Positions 14,453 through 20,295 of a stretch of DNA of 20,295 bases are shown piece after piece. The notes under the pieces are model-generated. The model was not told the origin of the DNA, did no database searches, and saw only the letters and a program-made list of their open reading frames with translations. Made by a program: the position numbers and the translations under genes. Every line of letters starts with the position of its first letter. The first letter of the stretch is position 1. The DNA comes from Streptosporangiaceae bacterium. GTDB taxonomy: Bacteria > Actinomycetota > Actinomycetes > Streptosporangiales > Streptosporangiaceae. The stretch lies in contig JASHQP010000450.1 of the NCBI GenBank assembly GCA_030039095.1, positions 1 through 20,295 of the forward strand. The letters are read 5' to 3'.

Positions 14453-15526
14453 ATGAGAGCTCCGGTCAGAGGAAGAACGTCGGCCAGAAGAAGAGCGCTG
14501 CCGCTGATCGCGGCGCTGGCCCTGCTGTCCATCCTCGCTGCGGCGTGCAGTTCCTCGAGTTCATCGAGCCCGGGTTCATCGGGCTCGAGCTCGGGAGCGC
14601 TGAAGAAGGGCCTGAAGGTCTTCATCATTCCGAAGAACCTCGGCAACAACTACTTCACGACCGCCGACAGCGCCAAGACAGGGGGCGCGATATCCGCGCT
14701 CGACACGCTCGGCGAGAGCGGCACCGAGACCAGCGGGACGGCGGCGACGCCCGCGTCGCAGATTCCGGCCATCCAGGCCGCGATCGCGAAGGGCGCCAAC
14801 GTCCTGATCGTGTCGGCGACCGACCCTAGCGCCCTGTGCCCGACGCTGAACGCGGCGATGAAGAAGGGCATCACGGTGGTCACCTACGACTCGGACGCGC
14901 CGGGCTGCCGTGACCTCTTCGTCAACCAGGCGTCCACGGCCGAGATCGGGACCAGCGAGGTCGACCTCATGGCCAGGGAACTGCACGACAGCGGCGAGAT
15001 CGGGATCGTCTCGGCCGCGGCCACGGCGACCAACCAGAACGCCTGGATCGGCTACATGAAGCAGGAGCTGACCAAGTACCCGAAGATGAAGCTCGTGTCG
15101 ATCGTGTACGGCAACGACGACCCGCCGACCGCCACCCAGGTCACCGAGGGCCTGCTCGAGAAGTACCCGAACCTCAAGGGCATCATCTCGCCGACCACCG
15201 TGGGCATCCTGGCCGCGGCTCAGGTCGTCGCCACGCCGAAGTGGAAGGGCAAGGTCCTCGTGACCGGCCTGGGCACCCCGGATGAGATGAAGGCGTACGT
15301 GGCCGACGGCGTCGCGCCCGCGTTCATCCTGTGGAACCCGGCGAACCTTGGCTACCTGGCGGCCTACGCGGCGGTGAACCTCGCATCCAAGAAGATCACC
15401 AACGCCCAGGGCCAGTCCTTCACCGCGGGCAAGCTGGGCAAGTACACGATCGGGCCGGACCACACGATCATCCTGGGCCCGCCCACCGTGTTCAACTCGG
15501 CCAACATCAACAACTTCAACTTCTGA
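14453..15526 (+). CDS. rhaS: Rhamnose-binding lipoprotein of the ABC transporter (RhaS)
   Basis: A 357-residue extracytoplasmic solute-binding protein, periplasmic-binding-protein type 1 (RbsB/LsrB class). The N-terminus has an Arg-rich start, a hydrophobic stretch and a lipobox-like LAAAC with Cys32, so it should be cleaved and lipid-anchored. A Ser/Gly-rich linker follows and then the domain GLKVFIIPKNLGNNYFTTAD. VLIVSATDPSALCPTLNAAMKKGITVVTYDSDAP matches the rhamnose-binding subgroup and leads into the hinge; GIISPTTVGILAAAQVV is in the second lobe. GAAAGGA precedes the ATG by seven bases. It captures rhamnose for RhaTPQ. A strong stem-loop four bases after its stop probably separates its expression level from the enzymes downstream. 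Rhamnose as ligand is inferred from context and subgroup likeness. Confidence 0.93.
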   Translation: MRAPVRGRTSARRRALPLIAALALLSILAAACSSSSSSSPGSSGSSSGALKKGLKVFIIPKNLGNNYFTTADSAKTGGAISALDTLGESGTETSGTAATPASQIPAIQAAIAKGANVLIVSATDPSALCPTLNAAMKKGITVVTYDSDAPGCRDLFVNQASTAEIGTSEVDLMARELHDSGEIGIVSAAATATNQNAWIGYMKQELTKYPKMKLVSIVYGNDDPPTATQVTEGLLEKYPNLKGIISPTTVGILAAAQVVATPKWKGKVLVTGLGTPDEMKAYVADGVAPAFILWNPANLGYLAAYAAVNLASKKITNAQGQSFTAGKLGKYTIGPDHTIILGPPTVFNSANINNFNF

Positions 15527-15530
15527 CCGT

Positions 15531-15566
15531 CCGGGGTGCCGGGCCACGCCTGGCCCGGCACCCCGG
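15531..15566 (+). terminator. 16-bp perfect stem-loop directly after rhaS
   Basis: Bases 15531-15546 pair perfectly with 15551-15566 around a 4-base loop, starting four bases after the rhaS stop. No T-run follows, and the next gene starts 57 bases later, so it is more likely an attenuating or 3'-end-protecting hairpin than a full terminator. This is a common arrangement for making binding protein in excess over the downstream gene products. Confidence 0.7.
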
Positions 15567-15623
15567 CAACCAGCCGCCCAGGGGGGATGTGCGACGCCGG
15601 ACCTTGAACCTGGAGGACACCAG

Positions 15624-15944
15624 ATGGAGCGTGTGTGCTTCCTCAGCCGGATCCGGCCGGAGCGGCTCGAGGAGTACCGGGCCGGGCACCAGGAGGTCTG
15701 GCCGGACATGCGCCAGGCGCTGCAGGAGGCAGGCTGGGCCAACTACACGCTGTTCCTCACCGAAGACGGCCTGCTCATCGGCTACCTGGAGACCGATGAC
15801 TATCCGGCGGCGCGGCAGCGGATGGCGCACACTGACGTCAACGCGCGCTGGCAGGCGGATATGCAGGCCTGTTTCGCTGACCTTGGAGAGTTGCGGCCCG
15901 ACGAGGGGTTCCGCAGGGTCGCCGAGATCTTCCACCTCGACTGA
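15624..15944 (+). CDS. rhaM: L-rhamnose mutarotase (RhaM)
   Basis: A 106-residue protein, the exact size class of RhaM/RhaU (about 104 aa). It interconverts the alpha and beta anomers of L-rhamnose so that the isomerase receives the form it uses. Family features visible are the N-terminal ERVCFLSRIRPERLEEYRAGHQEVWPDM with the conserved His of the HxxVWPEM-type motif, ANYTLFL, GYLETDDY and the C-terminal EIFHLD. The fold is a dimeric ferredoxin-like barrel. GGAGG lies seven bases before the ATG. It follows the rhaS stem-loop and precedes rhaI by 34 bases, the expected context. Confidence 0.96.
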   Translation: MERVCFLSRIRPERLEEYRAGHQEVWPDMRQALQEAGWANYTLFLTEDGLLIGYLETDDYPAARQRMAHTDVNARWQADMQACFADLGELRPDEGFRRVAEIFHLD

Positions 15945-15978
15945 GCGCGCCAGAACCGCTGTATGGAGATGACCTTGA

Positions 15979-17142
15979 ATGCCTGACCTGACCGCCGTAA
16001 AGACCGCCCTGCGGGAGCACCGGATCGAGATTCCGTCCTGGGCGTTTGTGAACACTGGGACCAGGTTCAAGGTGTTCGCCCAGCCCGGCGTCCCGCGCAC
16101 GCCGCAGGAGAAGGTCGACGACGCGGCGCAGGTGCACCTCTACACCGGGGTGGCGCCGAGGGTGGCCGTGCACATCCCCTGGGACCGCGTCGACGACTAC
16201 GCGGCGCTGGCCGCCTACGCGCGCGACGCCGGCGTCCAGATCGGGACCGTCAACTCGAACGTGTTCCAGGACGACGACTACAAGCTCGGCAGCGTCGCCA
16301 ACCCCGACCCCAGGATCCGCCGCAAGGCGGTCGATCACCTGCTCGAGTGCGTCGACATCATGGACGCGACGGGTTCGCGGGACCTGAAGCTGTGGTTCGC
16401 CGACGGCACCAACTACCCCGGCCAGGACGACATCGCTGCCCGCCAGGACCGGCTGGCCGAGGCGCTGGCGACCGTCTACCAGCGGCTCGGGCCGGACCAG
16501 CGGATGCTGCTGGAGTACAAGCTGTTCGAGCCGTCGTTCTACACCACCGACGTCCCCGACTGGGGCACCTCGGTGCTGCACTGCATGGCGCTGGGGCCGA
16601 AGGCCCAGGTGGTGGTCGACACCGGTCACCACGCGCCGGGCACCAACATCGAGTTCATCGTCGCGGTCCTGCTGCGTGCGGGACGGCTCGGCGGCTTCGA
16701 CTTCAACAGCCGGTTCTACGCCGACGACGACCTCATGGTCGGGTCGGCCGACCCGTTCCAGCTGTTCCGGATCCTGAACGAGGTCGTGGCGGCCGGCGCG
16801 CTGCGGCCCGACGCCGGTATCGCGTTCATGCTCGACCAGTGCCACAACATCGAGCCGAAGATCCCAGCACAGATACGGTCCGTGATGAACGTGCAGGAGG
16901 CGTCGGCGAAGGCGCTGCTGGTGGACCGCGTGGCCCTGAGGGCGGCGCAGCAGGGCGGCGACGTGCTCGGCGCGAATGCCGCGCTGATGGACGCCTACGA
17001 CACCGACGTCCGGCCGCTGCTCGCCGAGCTGCGCGAGGACATGGACCTCGACCCCGACCCGGTCGGGGCATACCTGCGCTCGGGGTATGCAGAGAAGATC
17101 ATTGCGGACCGGGTCGGCGGGACAGCGGCCAGCTGGACCTGA
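15979..17142 (+). CDS. rhaI: L-rhamnose isomerase (RhaI type)
   Basis: A 387-residue TIM-barrel sugar isomerase of the Pseudomonas stutzeri RhaI type rather than E. coli RhaA; it makes L-rhamnulose from L-rhamnose. Metal and catalytic positions are recognisable: LEYKLFEP (E179), VVVDTGHHAPGTNIE (D214, H217), YADDDL (D249, D251) and FMLDQCHN (D286). One ligand differs: the GGFHFN motif that supplies a metal-binding His in the P. stutzeri enzyme reads GGFDFN here, placing Asp241 at that site. The ATG at 15979 has GGAG about ten bases upstream. It lies between the mutarotase and the aldolase genes. The related xylose-isomerase-like TIM barrels are excluded by the motif set. Confidence 0.95.
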   Translation: MPDLTAVKTALREHRIEIPSWAFVNTGTRFKVFAQPGVPRTPQEKVDDAAQVHLYTGVAPRVAVHIPWDRVDDYAALAAYARDAGVQIGTVNSNVFQDDDYKLGSVANPDPRIRRKAVDHLLECVDIMDATGSRDLKLWFADGTNYPGQDDIAARQDRLAEALATVYQRLGPDQRMLLEYKLFEPSFYTTDVPDWGTSVLHCMALGPKAQVVVDTGHHAPGTNIEFIVAVLLRAGRLGGFDFNSRFYADDDLMVGSADPFQLFRILNEVVAAGALRPDAGIAFMLDQCHNIEPKIPAQIRSVMNVQEASAKALLVDRVALRAAQQGGDVLGANAALMDAYDTDVRPLLAELREDMDLDPDPVGAYLRSGYAEKIIADRVGGTAASWT

Positions 17143-17144
17143 GC

Positions 17145-17220
17145 GGCAGCCCGCGGCAGCGGCAGCCCGCGGCAGCGAACCCACGATGACAGCGACACGA
17201 CGACAGCGACACGACGACAG
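17145..17220 (+). repeat. Two short tandem repeats in the rhaI-rhaEW gap
   Basis: A 16-bp unit, GGCAGCCCGCGGCAGC, is duplicated perfectly at 17145-17160 and 17161-17176. A 14-bp unit, GACAGCGACACGAC, follows as two perfect copies (17188-17201 and 17202-17215) plus five more bases. Together they fill most of the 94-base gap, ending just before the GGAGGAG ribosome binding site of the next gene. Confidence 0.9.
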
Positions 17221-17236
17221 GGAGGAGACGCGCTCC

Positions 17237-19276
17237 ATGCAGCTACCGCCAGAGGCCGGCGCGCTGCTGGCGCGCAGCAACCGGCTGGGATCCGATCCGC
17301 GCAACACCAACTATGCCGGCGGCAACACCTCGGCCAAGGGGCCGGCCACCGACCCGGTGACCGGGCAGCCGGCCGAGCTGATGTGGGTCAAGGGCTCCGG
17401 CGGTGACCTGGGCACGCTCACGGCGGACGGCCTCGCCGTGCTACGGCTGGACCGGCTCCGCGCGCTCACCGGCGTCTATCCCGGCGTCGACCGCGAGGAC
17501 GAGATGGTCGCGGCGTTCGGCTACTGCCTGTTCGGCAACGGCGGGGCTGCCCCGTCCATCGACACCGCCATGCACGGGCTGCTGGACGCGCCGCACGTGG
17601 ACCACCTGCACCCGGACTCGGGGATCGCGCTCGCGACCGCCGCCGACGGCGAGCGGCTGACCAGGGAATGCTTCGGCGGCCGGGTGGCGTGGGTGCCATG
17701 GCGCCGGCCGGGGTTCCAGCTCGGCCTCGACATCGCCGCCGTCGCCCGGGGCAACCCGGACCTGATCGGCGTGGTGCTCGGCGGTCACGGCGTCACCGCA
17801 TGGGGCGACTCGAGCGACCAGTGTGAAGCCAACTCCCTGGAGATCATCGCCACAGCCCGCCGGTTTCTCGACGACACTGGGCGGAGCGACCCGTTCGGGC
17901 CCGAAATCCCGGAGTACCTGCCGCTGCCCGAGGCGCAGCGCCGCGCCCGCGCATCGGCCCTGGCCCCGGTGATCCGCGGACTGGCGTCGGCCGACCGGCG
18001 GCAGCTCGGGCACTTCACCGACACCCCGGCCGTGCTCGACTTCCTCGCCCGCAGCGAGCACGCGCGGCTGGCCGCGCTCGGCACCTCGTGCCCGGACCAC
18101 TTCCTGCGGACCAAGGTGCGGCCGATGGTGCTCGACCTGCCCCCGGCGGCGCCGCTGGACGAGATGATCGCGCGGCTCGGCGAGCTGCACGCAGCGTACC
18201 GGGAGGACTACCGCGCGTACTACGACCGGCACGCGACGCCGGATTCGCCGCCGATGCGCGGCGCCGACCCGGCGATCGTGCTGGTTCCCGGCGTCGGGAT
18301 GTTCAGCTTCGGCGCGGACAAGCAGACCGCGCGGGTGGCCGGCGAGTTCTACGTCAACGCGATCAACGTTATGCGCGGTGCCGAGTCGGTGTCGCGGTAC
18401 GAGCCGATCAGCGAGGCGGAGAAGTTCCGGATCGAGTACTGGGCGCTCGAGGAGGCCAAGCTGGCCCGGCGGCCGAAGCCCGGGCCGCTGGCCACCCGGG
18501 TGGCGCTGGTCACCGGCGGCGGGTCGGGGATCGGCCGAGCCACAGCGCGGCGGCTGGCCGCCGACGGCGCGTGCGTGGTCGTCGCCGACCGGGACGAGGC
18601 TTCCGCCAGGAAGGTCGCGCGAGAGATCGGCTCGGCCGACGCCGCGGTGGCGGTCGTGGCCGACGTGACCGCCGAGGAGGCCGTCGCGGCCGCGTTCGCC
18701 GCTGCGGTGCTGGCCTTCGGCGGGGTTGATCTCATCGTCAACAACGCCGGGCTGTCGATCTCCCGGCCGCTGCTCGAGACCACCGCCGCCGACTGGGACC
18801 TCCAGCACGACGTCATGGCCAGGGGGTCGTTCCTGGTGTCCCGGGAGGCCGCGCGCGTGCTGCGGGATCAGAACATGGGCGGCGACATCGTGTACATCTG
18901 CAGCAAGAACTCGGTCGTGGCCGGGCCGGACAACGTCGCCTACGGCGCCGCCAAGGCCGACCAGGCGCACCAGGTGCGGCTGCTCGCCGCCGAGCTCGGC
19001 CCGTTCGGGATCCGCGTCAACGGCATCAACCCCGACGGCGTGGTCCGGGGCTCCGGCATCTTCTCCGGGGGCTGGGGGGCCAAGCGGGCCGCCGTCTACG
19101 GCGTGCCCGAGGAAGAACTCGGCGCGTTCTACGCGCGGCGGACGCTGCTGAAACGCGAGGTGCTGCCGGAACACGTCGCGGCCGCCGTCGCGGCGCTGGC
19201 CTCCGGTGACCTGTCCCTCACCACGGGGCTGCACATCCCGGTCGACGGCGGGGTGACGGCCGCGTTCCTGCGGTGA
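17237..19276 (+). CDS. rhaEW: Bifunctional rhamnulose-1-phosphate aldolase / short-chain dehydrogenase
   Basis: A 679-residue fusion. Residues 1 to about 410 are a class II aldolase-like domain: GGNTSAK (28-34), a HLH zinc pair in VDHLHPDSG (H123, H125) and LGGHG (H184). It should cleave L-rhamnulose 1-phosphate to DHAP and L-lactaldehyde. From about residue 420 an SDR domain follows with TGGGSGIG (426-433, NAD(P) binding), NNAG (502-505) and a catalytic Ser556, Tyr569, Lys573 triad. In this family it is thought to oxidise lactaldehyde to lactate. This is the RhaEW (YuxG-like) type, also annotated rhaD. ATG 17237 has GGAGGAG nine bases upstream; the frame is open to 17087 without a good site and would overlap rhaI. 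Its stop overlaps the kinase start as GTGA. Confidence 0.95.
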   Translation: MQLPPEAGALLARSNRLGSDPRNTNYAGGNTSAKGPATDPVTGQPAELMWVKGSGGDLGTLTADGLAVLRLDRLRALTGVYPGVDREDEMVAAFGYCLFGNGGAAPSIDTAMHGLLDAPHVDHLHPDSGIALATAADGERLTRECFGGRVAWVPWRRPGFQLGLDIAAVARGNPDLIGVVLGGHGVTAWGDSSDQCEANSLEIIATARRFLDDTGRSDPFGPEIPEYLPLPEAQRRARASALAPVIRGLASADRRQLGHFTDTPAVLDFLARSEHARLAALGTSCPDHFLRTKVRPMVLDLPPAAPLDEMIARLGELHAAYREDYRAYYDRHATPDSPPMRGADPAIVLVPGVGMFSFGADKQTARVAGEFYVNAINVMRGAESVSRYEPISEAEKFRIEYWALEEAKLARRPKPGPLATRVALVTGGGSGIGRATARRLAADGACVVVADRDEASARKVAREIGSADAAVAVVADVTAEEAVAAAFAAAVLAFGGVDLIVNNAGLSISRPLLETTAADWDLQHDVMARGSFLVSREAARVLRDQNMGGDIVYICSKNSVVAGPDNVAYGAAKADQAHQVRLLAAELGPFGIRVNGINPDGVVRGSGIFSGGWGAKRAAVYGVPEEELGAFYARRTLLKREVLPEHVAAAVAALASGDLSLTTGLHIPVDGGVTAAFLR

Positions 19277-20295
19277 CCAGCCGGGCCCCGGTCACGGTTG
19301 CGGCCGTCGACCTCGGGGCGTCCGGCGGGCGGGTCATCACAGCGCGCGTGGGCCCCGGGCTTCTGCAGCTGCGCGAGGCACACCGGTTCCCGAACCTGCC
19401 AGTGAGAGCCGCCGGAACGCTGCACTGGGACATCCTTGGCCTGTACCGGGATGTCGTCGACGGGCTGCGGGCCGCAGCCGGCGGGGGCGAGCTGGCCAGC
19501 GCCGGGATCGACTCGTGGGGGGTGGACTACGGGCTGATCGACTCCGGCGGCGCGCTGCTCGGCAATCCGGTGCACTACCGCGACCGGCGCACCGAGGGCG
19601 CGGTCGAGCGGCTGCTGGCCAGGATCCCGGCCCGGGAGCTGTACGAGATCACCGGCATCCAGCAGCTCCCGTTCAACACGGCCTGCCAGCTCGTCGCTGC
19701 GGAGGGGACACCGCAGCTCGAAGCCGCTGCGACGCTGCTGCTGATCCCCGACCTGCTCGCATACTGGCTGACCGGGGCGGCCGGAGCCGAGGTCACGAAC
19801 GCGTCGACGACGCAGCTGCTCGACGTGCGGGAGCGGGCATGGGCCCTGCCGCTGATCGACCTGGCCGGCATCCCGCGGGGGATCTTCCCGCCGCTGCGCT
19901 GGCCGGGCGAGATCGCCGGCGAGCTGCTGCCGGATGTGGCCGCGGCCGCGGGCCTGCCCGCCGGGCTGCCGGTGGTCACCGTCGGCTCGCACGACACCGC
20001 GTCGGCCGTGGCCGGCGTCCCGGCGCAGGGCGAGAACTTCGCGTACATCTCCTGCGGCACCTGGTCGCTGGTCGGGATGGAACTCGACCGGCCGGTGCTC
20101 ACCGAGGCGAGCCGGGCCGCGAACTTCAGCAACGAGACCGGCGTCGACGGCACGGTCCGTTACCTGCGCAACGTCGCGGGCCTGTGGCTGCTGCAGGAGT
20201 CGCTGCGGACGTGGGCCGGCGGCGGGGCGGCCGGCCTCGACGACCTGCTGGCCGCCGCCGCGCGGCTGCCGGCGCTGCGCTGGGTGATCGACGCC
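19273..20295 (+). CDS. rhaB: L-rhamnulokinase (RhaB), 3' end beyond window
   Basis: The first 341 codons of an FGGY kinase that phosphorylates L-rhamnulose to L-rhamnulose 1-phosphate, the substrate of the preceding aldolase. It has AAVDLGASGGR (ATPase loop; GASGGR is typical of rhamnulokinases), SWGVDYGLID with the sugar-binding Asp, the HYRDRRTEG block, a GIQQLPFNTACQL segment highly characteristic of RhaB, TVGSHDTASAV and YISCGTWSLVG. Full members have about 480 residues, so roughly 70 percent is present and no stop is reached. GTG 19273 overlaps the rhaEW stop by four bases, and no separate Shine-Dalgarno is obvious, so translation is likely coupled. Confidence 0.96.
   Translation, partial: MTSRAPVTVAAVDLGASGGRVITARVGPGLLQLREAHRFPNLPVRAAGTLHWDILGLYRDVVDGLRAAAGGGELASAGIDSWGVDYGLIDSGGALLGNPVHYRDRRTEGAVERLLARIPARELYEITGIQQLPFNTACQLVAAEGTPQLEAAATLLLIPDLLAYWLTGAAGAEVTNASTTQLLDVRERAWALPLIDLAGIPRGIFPPLRWPGEIAGELLPDVAAAAGLPAGLPVVTVGSHDTASAVAGVPAQGENFAYISCGTWSLVGMELDRPVLTEASRAANFSNETGVDGTVRYLRNVAGLWLLQESLRTWAGGGAAGLDDLLAAAARLPALRWVIDA

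Noticed and set aside
14564..14588. 9-bp hairpin inside the 5' part of rhaS
   Set aside because: It arises from TCG/AGC-type serine codons in the Ser-rich lipoprotein linker; codon repetition explains it without a regulatory role.
17441..19234. Minus-strand open frame of 597 codons opposite the aldolase/dehydrogenase fusion
   Set aside because: Typical antisense shadow in GC-rich DNA; the plus strand has complete aldolase and SDR motif sets.

Overview
The window is GC-rich, gene-dense DNA with several GTG starts, many 4-base stop/start overlaps and clear AGGAGG-type ribosome binding sites. This points to an actinomycete (Streptomyces/Streptosporangium-like). The family content agrees: a LigC-type ATP-dependent DNA ligase, a fused rhamnulose-phosphate aldolase/dehydrogenase and LacI-controlled sugar operons. 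I cannot name a genus from the sequence alone.

Layout. (1) 1-1884, minus strand: murQ followed by nagZ (cut by the left edge), a two-gene unit for recycling cell-wall amino sugars. A short possible leader ORF and an inverted repeat lie upstream. (2) 2175-3239, plus strand: a stand-alone LigC-like DNA ligase, divergent from murQ and convergent with araA. (3) 3265-8220, minus strand: a complete L-arabinose catabolic set in the order lacI-type regulator, araB, araD, araA. A near-perfect LacI-family operator lies between the regulator and araB. No sugar transporter is attached to it. (4) 8422-9891, plus strand: a protein made almost only of about eleven 42-residue TPR units, followed by a strong stem-loop. 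(5) 9892-10372: a gene-free stretch holding that terminator and the presumed control region of the next operon. (6) 10373 to the right edge, plus strand: an L-rhamnose operon. It encodes the ABC transporter (ATPase, two permeases, binding lipoprotein), mutarotase, isomerase, fused aldolase/short-chain dehydrogenase and rhamnulokinase (cut by the edge).

How the genes work together. Rhamnose is taken up by RhaSTPQ, its anomers are interconverted by RhaM, and RhaI converts it to L-rhamnulose. RhaB phosphorylates this, and the aldolase half of RhaEW cleaves it to DHAP and L-lactaldehyde, which the dehydrogenase half should oxidise. Arabinose goes through AraA, AraB and AraD to D-xylulose 5-phosphate. 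The two operons carry different palindromes near their starts, so they probably answer to different regulators. The rhamnose regulator is not in the window.

I found no CRISPR array, tRNA, rRNA, insertion sequence or phage gene. Most of the content is recognisable metabolism. The less ordinary points are a repeat-built 32-codon ORF wedged between rhaT and rhaP with GTGA overlaps at both ends, several other short tandem duplications concentrated in the rha operon, a histidine-to-aspartate change at a metal-ligand position of RhaI, a strong stem-loop just after rhaS, and the TPR-repeat protein.
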